A stretch of 64,000 bases of DNA, from assembly GCF_003259175.1 (NCBI RefSeq), contig NZ_QGOK01000018.1, forward strand, positions 1-64,000. Reading direction: 5' to 3'. Numbering within the stretch: position 1 is the stretch's first letter; each line of letters begins with the position of its first letter. The DNA is from Marinomonas shanghaiensis (GTDB taxonomy: Bacteria; Pseudomonadota; Gammaproteobacteria; Pseudomonadales; Marinomonadaceae). Positions 31,606-41,912 of this stretch are shown here, in pieces. The notes beneath the pieces are model-generated. The model worked only from the letters and a program-made list of their open reading frames with translations, was not told the origin of the DNA and made no database searches. A program made the translations under genes and the position numbers.

Positions 31606-32943
31606 ATGGCCACTAGCCTAATCACCCGTTGCCCAAAATGTTCAACCGCATTTAGAGTAAGCGATGAAGTATTAAGCATGGCCAAGGGCAAAGTCAGATG
31701 TGGCCAATGTTTTCATATCTTTAATGCCAGCGACAGCATCAACGACAAAACAAAAGCCGAGCCTTCAACACCATCAGACAAGGCAGCCATATCTCCCGCA
31801 AAACCCACTCCTGCGCTTTCAGAGACAGGCAATATAAGCGCATCGATAGAAAAACGACTGCCGCCAACAGAAGAAATCGTCAACCCTGATTGGCTAGACA
31901 CGCTATTTGATGACAAAGACCTCACGCCTTTTGATGAAAAAGACACCCAGACATTCCTAGACACTCGTCAAAATGAAAGCACCACACCAACTAGAGCAGC
32001 GGATAAACAACCCGATCGCCCAAGAGAGACATTGAACGCCAAACGCTCAATGACGGCCACTCGATCTGAGGAACCAGCCCCTTGGGAAGTTGAGCTTGCC
32101 GAAGTGGAAGCGGCTCTTAAAGCGGCACCTGCGGTCAAAACCAACGCACAAAACAATACACCGCCAAACTCGAACGCAATGGCGAACAGTGAGCTTTCAG
32201 ATGCGCTAAACGCAGTCAAGACAACCAATGCAACATGGCAGACCACAGCAAAGCCATTCAGCAACCAGCCACAACCAGCTACACAAAAAGAACCCGACTA
32301 CATGGCGGCGCTCCATTCGCTTGCCCAAAGTGCAGCGGAACAAACTCGCCCGTCGGATATCAAGAACCAACACACCATTCTTGAACAACTGTCCGCTCAA
32401 CAAAGCCTCGGCCCCTTACTGGGAGACAATGAACCCAGTTCACGCCATAAAAAAGGCCATCCGTGGTTGTGGTTTTTTGCCTCCGTGTTCGGCATAGTGT
32501 TACTCACTCTGCAAGTTGCGATGCATTTTTTTGAAGAAGGCAGCCGCTCTTCTAACTTTAGGTCTCTTTACCGAACCATTTGCTCTTACTCTGGCTGCGT
32601 TCTACCACGATTTGAAGACGTCAGTACAATAACTATTCAGCATGTGCGGATACAAAGTCACCCGACCTTGCCCAACACGCTGTTGGTGAACGCCATTATC
32701 ACCAACGCCAGTCATTTTTCTCAGCCAATGCCCAAAATTGCCTTAGAATTCTTTGATTTGAATGGTCAGCCTGTTGCTGCTCGACTCTTTTCACCAACCG
32801 ATTATCTGCAAAAAGACTTTCTTGATATCACTTATATGCCGCCCAATACGCCAATTCATCTTGTTATCCCCATACAAGATCCAGGAGCTCGCGCCGTGAC
32901 TCACCAACTGAAAGCCTTTCCAGCAGACACTCGCTCCTACTAG
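31606..32943 (+). CDS. MJ0042-type zinc-ribbon / DUF3426 membrane protein
   Basis: Predicted 445 aa. The N-terminus has the paired CxxC zinc ribbon (RCPKCSTAFRVSDE, VRCGQCFHIFNA). Residues ~55-270 are a long low-complexity acidic and Gln/Ala/Thr-rich stretch, probably disordered. One membrane segment follows (WLWFFASVFGIVLLTLQVAM), then a periplasmic DUF3426 domain. Family function is not established. It lies 46 bp past prmA, as in Pseudomonas. The long linker is the most variable part of the family. Confidence 0.88.
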   Translation: MATSLITRCPKCSTAFRVSDEVLSMAKGKVRCGQCFHIFNASDSINDKTKAEPSTPSDKAAISPAKPTPALSETGNISASIEKRLPPTEEIVNPDWLDTLFDDKDLTPFDEKDTQTFLDTRQNESTTPTRAADKQPDRPRETLNAKRSMTATRSEEPAPWEVELAEVEAALKAAPAVKTNAQNNTPPNSNAMANSELSDALNAVKTTNATWQTTAKPFSNQPQPATQKEPDYMAALHSLAQSAAEQTRPSDIKNQHTILEQLSAQQSLGPLLGDNEPSSRHKKGHPWLWFFASVFGIVLLTLQVAMHFFEEGSRSSNFRSLYRTICSYSGCVLPRFEDVSTITIQHVRIQSHPTLPNTLLVNAIITNASHFSQPMPKIALEFFDLNGQPVAARLFSPTDYLQKDFLDITYMPPNTPIHLVIPIQDPGARAVTHQLKAFPADTRSY

Positions 32944-33099
32944 TTTTCAGGTCTTTTCCTGCAAAGGGTTAAAAAAGGACAAAAAATAGTCAGTTTTTAG
33001 CCTGTCAAGACTTCAAAAACAGCGATTGCATAGGTATTATTCACGCCCGCTCGACGCTGTCGACGATCTTTAACATTCAATCCAGTATTCAGGAACATC

Positions 33100-34068
33100 A
33101 TGGCATTTGCTATTGGCCCATATTGCGTTGACAAACCGGTTATTCTAGCTCCTATGGCTGGTGTAACAGATTTGCCTTTTCGCCGCCTTTGTCATGATCA
33201 AGGGGCAGGCTTAGTGGTATCAGAAATGGTTACCTCTGATGTTCGCCTGTGGAACTCGACAAAAAGCCGCCATCGTTTAATCCATGATGCGGAAGTCTCG
33301 CCGAGGTCCGTTCAGATTGCTGGCGGTGATCCCGAAATGATGGCAGAAGCCGCCCAACAAAATGTTGAGCTTGGCGCGCAAATCATTGATATCAATATGG
33401 GGTGTCCCGCCAAAAAAGTATGCAACAAAGCAGCAGGCTCCGCATTACTAAAAGATGAAGCACTCGTTCGTGAAATACTGGAATCGGTTGTAAATAGTGT
33501 GTCTGTTCCAGTCACTCTAAAAATCCGTACAGGATGGAGTCTAGATCAAAAAAACGGTCTTGCGATTGCAAAAATGGCAGAAGACATCGGCATTCAAGCC
33601 CTAGCAATCCATGGCAGAACGCGGGAATGCAAATTCCAAGGACAAGCTGAATACGACACGATTGCAGAGATTAAGCATCATTTGAGCATCCCTATTTTTG
33701 CTAATGGGGACATTAAAGACGCGCAATCAGCAAAATTTGTGAAAGATTACACCAAGGCTGATGGCATCATGATTGGTCGGGCTGCACAAGGAAGACCGTG
33801 GATTTTTCGCGAAATAAACCACTATTTAGAAACAAACGAATTGTTAACACCTCCCTCTTTATCTGAGGTGAGACAGCTTGTTATTAACCATGTGAACGCT
33901 CTACACCAATTTTATGGTGATTATTTGGGTGTGCGTATTGCGCGCAAGCATGTTGGTTGGTACCTGCAAACGTTAGCGGATAACACACAATTTCGCAGCC
34001 TGTTTAACCGTATTGATAATGCGCAAGAACAGCTTGATAGATTGGAAGAGTTCTTTGTTTGCCAGTAG
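33100..34068 (+). CDS. dusB: tRNA-dihydrouridine synthase B
   Basis: Predicted 322 aa, an FMN enzyme that reduces uridine to dihydrouridine in tRNA. The LAPMAGVTDLPFRRL opening, NMGCPAKKVCNKAAGSALL with the catalytic Cys, and GRAAQGRPWIF are diagnostic. Upstream of fis, the usual bacterial dusB-fis operon. Confidence 0.96.
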   Translation: MAFAIGPYCVDKPVILAPMAGVTDLPFRRLCHDQGAGLVVSEMVTSDVRLWNSTKSRHRLIHDAEVSPRSVQIAGGDPEMMAEAAQQNVELGAQIIDINMGCPAKKVCNKAAGSALLKDEALVREILESVVNSVSVPVTLKIRTGWSLDQKNGLAIAKMAEDIGIQALAIHGRTRECKFQGQAEYDTIAEIKHHLSIPIFANGDIKDAQSAKFVKDYTKADGIMIGRAAQGRPWIFREINHYLETNELLTPPSLSEVRQLVINHVNALHQFYGDYLGVRIARKHVGWYLQTLADNTQFRSLFNRIDNAQEQLDRLEEFFVCQ

Positions 34069-34186
34069 GCAAACGAACCTTACAGTTAATGTAATGAACA
34101 TCAAAAAGAAGGGGTAGATCCCTCTTCTCTATGATAGTCAGTACACATTAATACATGGTTAGCTTTAAAAAATAGAAGGTCATTCT

Positions 34187-34465
34187 GTGGTAGAACAAAC
34201 TCATACTCATACGTTTCAAGCCGCTTCTTCAGAGCAGTCACAAACCCTACGTGACAATGTTGAAAAAGCCCTACAAAACTATTTCGCTCATCTTGATGGG
34301 CAGCCAATAACAGACTTATATCAGTTAGTCTTAGCCGAGGTTGAGGCGCCTTTGCTAGAGTCTGTCATGAGCTACACAAAGGATAACCAAACCAAAGCAT
34401 CCACCATCCTTGGGTTAAACCGAGGAACACTTCGTAAGAAGTTAAAGCAATACGGCATGCTATAA
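34187..34465 (+). CDS. fis: nucleoid-associated protein Fis
   Basis: Predicted 92 aa. A GTG start at 34187 with AAGGT ahead. The C-terminal helix-turn-helix ([20 protein letters not shown]) is nearly invariant in Fis, which bends DNA and controls rRNA, recombination and growth-phase genes. Cotranscribed with dusB. Ends at a terminator. Confidence 0.95.
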   Translation: MVEQTHTHTFQAASSEQSQTLRDNVEKALQNYFAHLDGQPITDLYQLVLAEVEAPLLESVMSYTKDNQTKASTILGLNRGTLRKKLKQYGML

Positions 34466-34473
34466 GCACAAAG

Positions 34474-34501
34474 AAAAAAGGGCGAATTCGCCCTTTTTTT
34501 C
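34474..34501 (+). terminator. rho-independent terminator of dusB-fis
   Basis: A 14-nt perfect palindrome (GGGCGAATTCGCCC) flanked by an A run and a T run, so it can work both ways. Confidence 0.88.
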
Positions 34502-34550
34502 GTCTTACCTTCCCCTTGTTTTATTTAGTGTTAAATTAATTGCGAGAACC

Positions 34551-36131
34551 ATGATGGCAAATCAAAATACCGTAACTCCAATCAAGCGAGCGTTAATCAG
34601 TGTTTCCGACAAAACAGGCATTGTCGAATTCGCACGTGAACTGACCGCGCAAGGCGTTGAAATTCTTTCAACCGGTGGTACTTACCGTCTTTTATTGGAC
34701 AGCAACGTTAAAGCAACGGAAGTTTCTGACTACACCGGCTTCCCAGAAATGATGGATGGCCGCGTTAAAACACTACACCCTAAAGTACACGGTGGCATTC
34801 TTGGTCGTCGCGACATCGACGGCGCCATCATGAAAGAGCACGGCATCGAAGAAATCGATATGGTAGTAGTGAACCTTTATCCCTTTGAAGCAACAATCGA
34901 ACGTCCGGACTGTGATCTTCCTATGGCGATTGAAAACATCGACATCGGCGGCCCAACCATGGTTCGCTCTGCAGCAAAAAACCATAAAGACGTAGCGATT
35001 GTAGTGTCTCCTTCTAGCTACGAAGCAATCTTGGCTTCTCTTAAAGCCGACGGCGGTTTGACTTACGAGCAGCGTTTTGACCTTGCAGTGAAAGCCTTCG
35101 AACACACGTCACACTATGATGGCGCGATTGCGAACTTCTTAGGCAAAAAAGTAGAAGGCGGCAGCGAAGATTTCGCTCGCACCTTTAACCTACAATTCCA
35201 CAAACAAGAAGAAATGCGCTACGGTGAGAACCCACACCAAAAAGCCGCTTTTTATGTGGAAGCAAACCCTAAAGAAGCGTCTATTAGCACAGCAAAACAG
35301 ATTCAAGGTAAGGCTTTGTCTTACAACAACATCGCGGACACCGATGCGGCTCTTGAGTGCGTAAAAAGCTTCGATAAGCCTGCTTGCGTGATCGTAAAAC
35401 ACGCCAACCCTTGTGGCGTTGCAACCGCAGCAACGCAATTTGAAGCGTATGACCTTGCTTTCCAAACAGACCCAACGTCTGCCTTTGGCGGCATCATTGC
35501 GTTTAACCAAGAGCTGGATGCTAAAACCGCACAGGCCATTGTTGACCGTCAATTCGTTGAAGTCATCATTGCGCCAAGTGTCAGCCAAGAAGCGGCTGAC
35601 ATTGTTGCTGCGAAACAAAACGTTCGCTTACTAGAATGCGGCCAATGGTCAAAAGACAAGCCAGCTGCGCTGGATTATAAACGCGTTAACGGCGGTCTAC
35701 TGGTTCAAGACCGTGACGACGGCGTGATTACTGTCGACGATCTTAAAATCGTTTCTAAACGTCAACCTAGCGAAGAAGAGCTAAAAGACTTATTGTTTGC
35801 TTGGAAAGTGGCAAAATTTGTAAAATCCAATGCGATTGTGTATGCGAAAGCAGAACAAACCATTGGCGTTGGCGCAGGCCAAATGAGCCGTGTTTACAGT
35901 GCTAAAATCGCAGGCATTAAAGCCGCTGACGAAAATCTAGAAGTAGCGGGCTCTGTTATGGCGTCTGATGCCTTCTTCCCATTCCGTGATGGCATCGATG
36001 CTGCAGCGCAAGCGGGCATTACGGCGGTTATTCAGCCTGGTGGCTCTATGCGTGATGAAGAAGTTATCGCTGCGGCTGATGAAGCAGGCATGGCCATGGT
36101 CTTCACTGGAATGCGCCACTTCCGTCATTAA
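34551..36131 (+). CDS. purH: bifunctional AICAR formyltransferase / IMP cyclohydrolase
   Basis: Predicted 526 aa. It catalyses the last two steps of purine synthesis to IMP. The N-terminal IMP cyclohydrolase/MGS domain ([24 protein letters not shown]) and the C-terminal formyltransferase domain ([21 protein letters not shown]) are both complete. Two ATGs in a row at 34551 and 34554; either could start. Followed by purD after an 82-bp gap with hairpins. Confidence 0.97.
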   Translation: MMANQNTVTPIKRALISVSDKTGIVEFARELTAQGVEILSTGGTYRLLLDSNVKATEVSDYTGFPEMMDGRVKTLHPKVHGGILGRRDIDGAIMKEHGIEEIDMVVVNLYPFEATIERPDCDLPMAIENIDIGGPTMVRSAAKNHKDVAIVVSPSSYEAILASLKADGGLTYEQRFDLAVKAFEHTSHYDGAIANFLGKKVEGGSEDFARTFNLQFHKQEEMRYGENPHQKAAFYVEANPKEASISTAKQIQGKALSYNNIADTDAALECVKSFDKPACVIVKHANPCGVATAATQFEAYDLAFQTDPTSAFGGIIAFNQELDAKTAQAIVDRQFVEVIIAPSVSQEAADIVAAKQNVRLLECGQWSKDKPAALDYKRVNGGLLVQDRDDGVITVDDLKIVSKRQPSEEELKDLLFAWKVAKFVKSNAIVYAKAEQTIGVGAGQMSRVYSAKIAGIKAADENLEVAGSVMASDAFFPFRDGIDAAAQAGITAVIQPGGSMRDEEVIAAADEAGMAMVFTGMRHFRH

Positions 36132-36141
36132 TAAGCCGTCT

Positions 36142-36190
36142 CTAAGAAGCCAAGACTTCTTAGTTCGTCACCAGAGGCTGCGGCCTCTGG
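36142..36190 (+). terminator. two hairpins between purH and purD
   Basis: CTAAGAAG-6nt-CTTCTTAG (36142-36163) and CCAGAGGC-TGCG-GCCTCTGG (36171-36190), neither with a good T run. They may attenuate or stabilise the purH-purD transcript rather than end it. Confidence 0.5.
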
Positions 36191-36213
36191 TTTGCAATAC
36201 AAAGGATTAGATA

Positions 36214-37500
36214 ATGAAAGTTCTTATTATTGGTAACGGTGGTCGTGAACATGCACTCGCATGGAAAACCGCTGAATCTGACCAAGTTCAAAAGGTATTC
36301 GTCGCACCTGGTAACGCAGGCTCTGCAACAGAAAACAAAGTAGAGAACGTTAACATCGGCGTAACCGACATTGCCGATCTTGTCGCTTTTGCAAAACGCG
36401 AAAACATCGATTTGACCATTGTTGGCCCAGAAGCGCCATTGGTTATTGGTGTGGTAGACGCGTTTGAAAAAGAAGGCTTGGCTATTTTTGGCCCAACGGC
36501 GGCAGCAGCACAATTAGAAGGCTCTAAAGCCTTCACCAAAGATTTTCTTGCTCGTCACAATATCCCAACGGCGGCCTATGGCAACTTCACTGAGATTGAA
36601 CCTGCTGTTGCCTACATCAAGCAACACGGCGCTCCAATTGTGGTTAAAGCGGATGGTTTAGCCGCTGGCAAAGGCGTTATCTTAGCGCAAACCGAAGCCG
36701 AAGCCATTGAAGCGGTTGAAGACATGCTTCAAGGCAATGCTTTTGGTGATGCGGGCAGCCGCGTTGTGATCGAAGAATTCTTGGTCGGCGAAGAAGCCAG
36801 CTTTATCTGTATGGTCGATGGCGAAACGGTGTTACCAATGGCCACTAGCCAAGATCACAAAGCACGTGATAATGGCGATAAAGGCCCGAACACGGGCGGC
36901 ATGGGCGCTTATTCTCCCGCTCCGGTTGTAACGCCTGAAATCCATGATCGCATCATGAACGAAGTGATTATGCCAACCGTCAAAGGCATGAACGCAGAAG
37001 GCAACCGCTACCGTGGTTTCTTGTATGCTGGTGTGATGATCGCTCCCGATGGCACACCCAAAACATTGGAATACAACTGCCGTTTTGGTGACCCAGAAAC
37101 CCAACCTATCATGATGCGTTTGCGCTCTGATTTGGCTCAAATGTGCTTGGCTGCAGTCAATGGTAAGCTAGACACGGTTGAAGCCGATTGGGATCCTCGC
37201 GCCAGTCTAGGCGTGGTTCTTGCTGCTGGCGGCTACCCTGCTGACTACGCAAAAGGTGACGTAATCTCTGGTTTGGACACTGAACTGCCTGAAGGTCAAA
37301 AGGTATTCCAAGCTGGCACTACGTTAAAAGAGGGTCAAATTGTCACCAATGGTGGTCGCGTGCTTTGTGCGGTTGCATTGGGTAACACCGTTGCAGAAGC
37401 GCAAGCGGCTGCTTACGATGTTGTTAAGACATTGTCTTGGGACAAAGTGTACTTCCGTACCGACATTGGTCATCGTGCCATTGCACGTGAACAGAAGTAG
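36214..37500 (+). CDS. purD: phosphoribosylamine-glycine ligase
   Basis: Predicted 428 aa. It joins phosphoribosylamine and glycine with ATP in purine synthesis. MKVLIIGNGGREHALAWK, the ATP-grasp block VVKADGLAAGKGVILA and the closing CRFGDPETQPIMMRL are typical. Normal length. Ends at a clear terminator. Confidence 0.97.
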   Translation: MKVLIIGNGGREHALAWKTAESDQVQKVFVAPGNAGSATENKVENVNIGVTDIADLVAFAKRENIDLTIVGPEAPLVIGVVDAFEKEGLAIFGPTAAAAQLEGSKAFTKDFLARHNIPTAAYGNFTEIEPAVAYIKQHGAPIVVKADGLAAGKGVILAQTEAEAIEAVEDMLQGNAFGDAGSRVVIEEFLVGEEASFICMVDGETVLPMATSQDHKARDNGDKGPNTGGMGAYSPAPVVTPEIHDRIMNEVIMPTVKGMNAEGNRYRGFLYAGVMIAPDGTPKTLEYNCRFGDPETQPIMMRLRSDLAQMCLAAVNGKLDTVEADWDPRASLGVVLAAGGYPADYAKGDVISGLDTELPEGQKVFQAGTTLKEGQIVTNGGRVLCAVALGNTVAEAQAAAYDVVKTLSWDKVYFRTDIGHRAIAREQK

Positions 37501-37534
37501 TCTTTCTATTACTTAAGACAAACCAATTCTTAGT

Positions 37535-37563
37535 AAAAAGGCCTCGCATGAGGCCTTTTTTAT
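37535..37563 (+). terminator. rho-independent terminator of purD
   Basis: Stem AAAAAGGCCTC / GAGGCCTTTTT with loop GCAT, then a T run. Palindromic flanks allow action in both directions, also serving the convergent small membrane gene. Confidence 0.9.
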
Positions 37564-37589
37564 GCTCAGTGCTGCCGCACCATGAGATA

Positions 37590-37841
37590 TTATTTTTTCA
37601 GCTGCGCTTGTTTTTTATCTAACCAAGCCTTAAACAAACGCCCTACCTCCAAAACCAACAAACCAAATATGATACCGGCGACCCAATCAAACCCCAGAAC
37701 AAAGCCCAATGTCGCGATCATTCCATAGCCATACATTAGATTTGTCCGTGTAGCAGGCTTGGATTGTCTGGCAAACCAAGTTACGGCCAACAGCAGTAAA
37801 CTAAACCAAACGTAATATTCCACCAAAATTGGATATAGCAT
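37590..37841 (-). CDS. small inner-membrane protein of unknown function
   Basis: Predicted 83 aa with two or three membrane segments (ILVEYYVWFSLLLLAVTWFA and later YGMIATLGFVLGFDWVAGII / FGLLVLEVG) and a basic Lys/Gln tail in the cytoplasm. Convergent with purD and divergent from the 7TM sensor gene, only 22 bp away, so it may share its promoter region. No family recognised. Confidence 0.7.
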   Translation of the reverse strand: MLYPILVEYYVWFSLLLLAVTWFARQSKPATRTNLMYGYGMIATLGFVLGFDWVAGIIFGLLVLEVGRLFKAWLDKKQAQLKK

Positions 37842-37863
37842 TCCATCCCCTATCTAGTTAATA

Positions 37864-40197
37864 ATGATAGCCTACATAAAAAGAGCCTGGGCTAATGTTT
37901 TGTTTTATCAATTAATTTTACTATTTTTACTCAGCATCTCCAACATCGCTTGGGGTTCAAATACGATTGCTATCATTGATGACACAAACAGTGTGTTCAA
38001 TATTGGCAAGAGTGGCACGTATTTTATTGATACTGATAAAAGCCTTTCGTTCGATACCATTTCATCGGATTTATACGCGAATCGTTTTCGCCCACTTAAC
38101 CGCAACTATCTGCAGTTTGGATTGGTCGATGGTAACGTTTGGATACGCACAGACATTGCCATTCGGACCACTACCAACATGCCAATTTTGCTGGAAATAA
38201 ACACTCCCAGACTTCAATACCTTGATATTTATCTGCCTAATTTATATGAAAATCAGGTTCAAGCGGAACTCGGTGGTGCACGCCCTTACAACAACCGCCC
38301 CATTAAAGCACCGCATTATGTGTTCAACATCCCGGCGAACTCACCACCTGTTTTCACCTTGTACTTGAAGCTGTCCTCTGATTTGCCCATCAACGCTAAA
38401 ATAGAACTCAAAACACTGTCACAAATGAGCCTAGACGCTCAAAAAAACCTAACTTTTACCGGTCTGTTAATCGGCATACTAATCACGCTATTTGTTTGCA
38501 ATGTGTTCTTTTTTATCAAAACATCCCATGCCATGTATTTAATTTACAGCGGCCTACTCGTCGGTATTGCCGTTTTACATCTCTCTCTTCATGACCAGAT
38601 ATCGGCTTTTTTTCCAGAACAAATCAACATTCAAGAACGCGTCTATAATCTAGCGGCATTGTCGTGTTTGTGTGCGATTGTGTTTTTCTCTCGCCTATAT
38701 ATAGATACAAAGAACTATCTGCCCAAAATAGACAAGGCACTGCTTACGGTCGGTTCCATTAACGCCTTATTTGCGGTTATTTTCACGCTTTCACCAGAGC
38801 AAATAAACATCACGATATTGTCCTCTATGGTGGTGATTACGCTTATCCTACTGACCGTTCATGCTGTGGCAGCTTTTATCTATAAAGTGCCCTTTTCTGG
38901 GTATTACTTGATTGCCCGTTTAACATTACTCACAGGGCATTTTGCATGGATCCTGTCCGTTTATGGCATCCTCCCGAGCGCGCTCCTATTTGAGTGGGGG
39001 CTTACCATCACCATTATCATTGAGGCCATGATTCATTTTACGGGGATCATTGCGCAAACAACGCCTTTGCTGCAACGACATGCTCGTAAAAACAAGCACT
39101 CTCAGACCGAAATTGCGGACCTTTTATCGGATCTGTCCAGCCGTTTACGTCGCCAAGTCAATATCATTGGTGGAGGACTCACACATCTTGAACAAGCTGC
39201 CACCTCAAACGATACCAGACTGTTTTTATCTAGCAGCTTGACTGCCAATAATAATTTAAAAAATTTAATTGAGCGCATTGACCTCCTTAACGACGTCAAA
39301 GAAAACACACCGCCAGAACAGCCTTATCCGATTTCGCTCAACCAAGTAATCGATAATGCCTACAACAATGTTCAACGCCTAGATCAAGACAATGCCCTAA
39401 TAGAAATCAACAGCAACAAAACAGAGCATGTTGAAATACTGCAACATGCCTCGATTTTGCAGCACCTTATTGAAAGCCTTGCCCAAGAGTTCAAACACTT
39501 TACCGATCAGGTGCTCACTCTCGATATCACCCGACACGAGATGAATCGAGAAGGCATCACATTATTGGAACTCAGTTGCTACCCTCTTCCTAAACGCGTT
39601 CACACCAGCACCGCAAGCTTTGACCTGGGCATGCATTACATCACCCTGCTTATTCAACATTTAGAAGGTGAAATGCAGATAACCGAATGCAACCACTATC
39701 GCCGTATTGATATTCAGCTGCCTATACGCGCCCATATTCGGCCAACAAACAGCGACATCGGCCAACAACATCACTTTGATATTATCCTTTTTGGACAAAC
39801 AGACCATGACTTACAAAAAGCCCTCACACTGCTGCAAAGCCATATCAATAAAATAGAGCACTTCACTACTCTAGAGAGCTTATTAGATTATTTAGAGCTG
39901 CCAGACAAAAGAGAATCGGGGTCCATTATTCTAGTATTCGACAACGGGGGCCACATTCCCCATGTCACACAACAGAGACTCCTTCCTCTGATGCGCCATG
40001 AAGATCAGTGCTTGCTCATCAGCAACAATGTTAAAATGTCACTAGATTACGCGAAGAAGCTTGGTTTTGATGAATTAATAGCCTGCTCAGAATTAGAGCA
40101 TCAATTAGAACAAAGAATATCCCGCCTGATACAAAAGGGCGACAGGCTAAGAAATACATCCTTGTCACGGATCAAGTCTTTGCGCAAAACACCTTGA
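37864..40197 (+). CDS. RetS-like 7TM-DISM sensor with degenerate kinase and receiver domains
   Basis: Predicted 777 aa. A signal-anchor is followed by a periplasmic 7TMR-DISMED2-like beta domain (about 40-185; FGLVDGNVWIRTDI is typical), a seven-helix membrane part (about 195-400), then a kinase-like part. The position that should hold the phospho-His reads LSSRLRRQVNII (about residue 420-432), Arg where His is expected. The N-box reads HLIESLAQEFKHF, without the Asn that binds Mg-ATP, and I find no G-rich lid. The C-terminal ~120 residues look like a receiver fold (FDIILFGQ; IILVFDN) without a clear phospho-Asp. It follows purD, the position of retS (PA4856) in Pseudomonas. Confidence 0.8.
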   Translation: MIAYIKRAWANVLFYQLILLFLLSISNIAWGSNTIAIIDDTNSVFNIGKSGTYFIDTDKSLSFDTISSDLYANRFRPLNRNYLQFGLVDGNVWIRTDIAIRTTTNMPILLEINTPRLQYLDIYLPNLYENQVQAELGGARPYNNRPIKAPHYVFNIPANSPPVFTLYLKLSSDLPINAKIELKTLSQMSLDAQKNLTFTGLLIGILITLFVCNVFFFIKTSHAMYLIYSGLLVGIAVLHLSLHDQISAFFPEQINIQERVYNLAALSCLCAIVFFSRLYIDTKNYLPKIDKALLTVGSINALFAVIFTLSPEQINITILSSMVVITLILLTVHAVAAFIYKVPFSGYYLIARLTLLTGHFAWILSVYGILPSALLFEWGLTITIIIEAMIHFTGIIAQTTPLLQRHARKNKHSQTEIADLLSDLSSRLRRQVNIIGGGLTHLEQAATSNDTRLFLSSSLTANNNLKNLIERIDLLNDVKENTPPEQPYPISLNQVIDNAYNNVQRLDQDNALIEINSNKTEHVEILQHASILQHLIESLAQEFKHFTDQVLTLDITRHEMNREGITLLELSCYPLPKRVHTSTASFDLGMHYITLLIQHLEGEMQITECNHYRRIDIQLPIRAHIRPTNSDIGQQHHFDIILFGQTDHDLQKALTLLQSHINKIEHFTTLESLLDYLELPDKRESGSIILVFDNGGHIPHVTQQRLLPLMRHEDQCLLISNNVKMSLDYAKKLGFDELIACSELEHQLEQRISRLIQKGDRLRNTSLSRIKSLRKTP

Positions 40198-40241
40198 AGC
40201 AATACCTCTAACCTTGAATAATATGAATGAAAGGAGATGAT

Positions 40242-40583
40242 ATGGACTGTTTATTTTGCAAAATAGTGAACCGAGAGATACCGGCAACCGTTTTATACGA
40301 GGACGATGATGTGGTGGCTTTTGAAGACATCATGCCTCAAGCGCCCACGCATTTCCTCGTCATCCCGAAACGTCACATAAGCACCCTAAATGATTTAACC
40401 GATGCCGATGCTGCGGTAGTAGGGAAACTGCCTGTCACAGCGGCCAAGATAGCAAAACAAAAAGGCATCCACGATGCTGGCTATCGTGTGGTAATGAACT
40501 GCAATGAGATGGGTGGACAAACCGTTTATCATATTCATATGCATGTACTGGGTGGCCGCGCCATGACTTGGCCTCCAGGTTAA
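40242..40583 (+). CDS. hinT: HIT-family nucleotide-binding hydrolase
   Basis: Predicted 113 aa. Start at 40242, seven nucleotides after AAGGAG. CLFCKIVNREIPA opening and the HIHMH histidine triad near the C-terminus are typical of HinT, a purine phosphoramidase. Cotranscribed with coq7 (15 bp gap). Confidence 0.93.
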   Translation: MDCLFCKIVNREIPATVLYEDDDVVAFEDIMPQAPTHFLVIPKRHISTLNDLTDADAAVVGKLPVTAAKIAKQKGIHDAGYRVVMNCNEMGGQTVYHIHMHVLGGRAMTWPPG

Positions 40584-40598
40584 GCAAGAGGAAATACA

Positions 40599-41231
40599 AT
40601 GATCTCTTTTTTAGACAAAGCCGTATTACAGTTTGATCGTGCGCTACAAACACTTGTGCCTCATGCCGCCAGAGCATCACGCCCTTCTCCGGCAACGTCG
40701 TTCGAAGAAGGCCTACTAGACCAGTCTGAGCGCAAACATGCATCAGGGCTGATGCGCATTAACCACACGGGAGAAGTCTGTGCACAAGCGCTGTACGCAG
40801 GACAAGCCACAACGGCAAAGCTTGCGACTGTCCGAGAAGAAATGGAACATGCAGCAGACGAGGAGATCGACCACCTAGTCTGGTGTGAACAACGACTTTA
40901 TGAGCTTGGTAGCAGGCCCAGCCTTTTAAACCCATTATTTTATGGCGCGTCCTTTTTTATTGGGGCGGGGGCGGGATTGATCAGTGATAAATTGAGCTTG
41001 GGCTTTGTTGCCGCAACAGAAGATCAAGTTTGCGTTCACCTTGAAAAACACATGGCAACTTTGCCCATACAAGATGAAAAGAGTAAAGCCGTGTTGGCAC
41101 AAATGCACACGGATGAAGCCAAACACAAAGCAATGGCCCTTGCCGCAGGCGGATATGAGTTTCCTAAGCCTATTATGGCGATCATGACACAAGTATCCAA
41201 AGTCATGACCACAACAACTTATCGGATTTAA
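40599..41231 (+). CDS. coq7: 5-demethoxyubiquinol hydroxylase
   Basis: Predicted 210 aa. A di-iron monooxygenase of ubiquinone synthesis. The ferritin-like ligands are visible in [30 protein letters not shown] and DEAKH. This is the Coq7 form used by pseudomonads rather than UbiF. Two bases separate its stop from pdxH. Confidence 0.93.
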   Translation: MISFLDKAVLQFDRALQTLVPHAARASRPSPATSFEEGLLDQSERKHASGLMRINHTGEVCAQALYAGQATTAKLATVREEMEHAADEEIDHLVWCEQRLYELGSRPSLLNPLFYGASFFIGAGAGLISDKLSLGFVAATEDQVCVHLEKHMATLPIQDEKSKAVLAQMHTDEAKHKAMALAAGGYEFPKPIMAIMTQVSKVMTTTTYRI

Positions 41232-41233
41232 TC

Positions 41234-41875
41234 ATGAACAGAGATCTTCATTCTATTCGACGCGACTATCAGTTCGATGACCTTCTAGAAGAGCATGCCG
41301 GAAATGATCCACTTAGCTTGTTTGATAATTGGCTCGAAAAAGCCATAGAAGCCTGCCCTGATGACCCAACGGCTATGGTCTTGAGTACCGTGGATGGCGA
41401 CGGTTGGCCACATTCACGTGTGGTATTGTTAAAACAACGCAATGATTTAGGTTTTTCTTTTTTCACCAATTACGACAGTGAAAAAGGCCAACAACTAGCC
41501 CATAACAACAAAGCCAGTATGACTTTTTTCTGGCCAGCATTATCGCGCCAAATTCGAATAGAAGGTCGTGTTGAAAAAGTCGCTCGTCATGTCTCAGAAA
41601 GCTATTTTGCCAGCCGTCCTCGAGGCAGCCAGCTCGCCGCCAGAACATCGAAGCAAAGCGCTGTTATTGCCAATCGCGACGCCTTGCAAGCCGCTTTTAA
41701 CCAAGAAGAACAAGCCTTTGACGGTCAAGACGTGCCCTGCCCCGACAACTGGGGTGGCTATGTATTAACCCCTAATTTCATTGAATTTTGGCAAGGTAGA
41801 CCGAGTCGTCTTCACGATCGAATCTGCTTCACGCAAAAAGACAATCGCTGGATCATTACGCGAAAAGCACCATAG
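41234..41875 (+). CDS. pdxH: pyridoxamine/pyridoxine 5'-phosphate oxidase
   Basis: Predicted 213 aa. The FMN enzyme that makes pyridoxal phosphate. SIRRDYQFDDLLEE opening, GWPHSRVVLLK, FFTNYDSEKGQQLAHN and the closing WQGRPSRLHDRICF are characteristic. Third gene of a hinT-coq7-pdxH unit with minimal gaps. Confidence 0.95.
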   Translation: MNRDLHSIRRDYQFDDLLEEHAGNDPLSLFDNWLEKAIEACPDDPTAMVLSTVDGDGWPHSRVVLLKQRNDLGFSFFTNYDSEKGQQLAHNNKASMTFFWPALSRQIRIEGRVEKVARHVSESYFASRPRGSQLAARTSKQSAVIANRDALQAAFNQEEQAFDGQDVPCPDNWGGYVLTPNFIEFWQGRPSRLHDRICFTQKDNRWIITRKAP

Positions 41876-41912
41876 CCATTCATGGCTTTTCGCTCATCAA
41901 AATAACGCGCAT

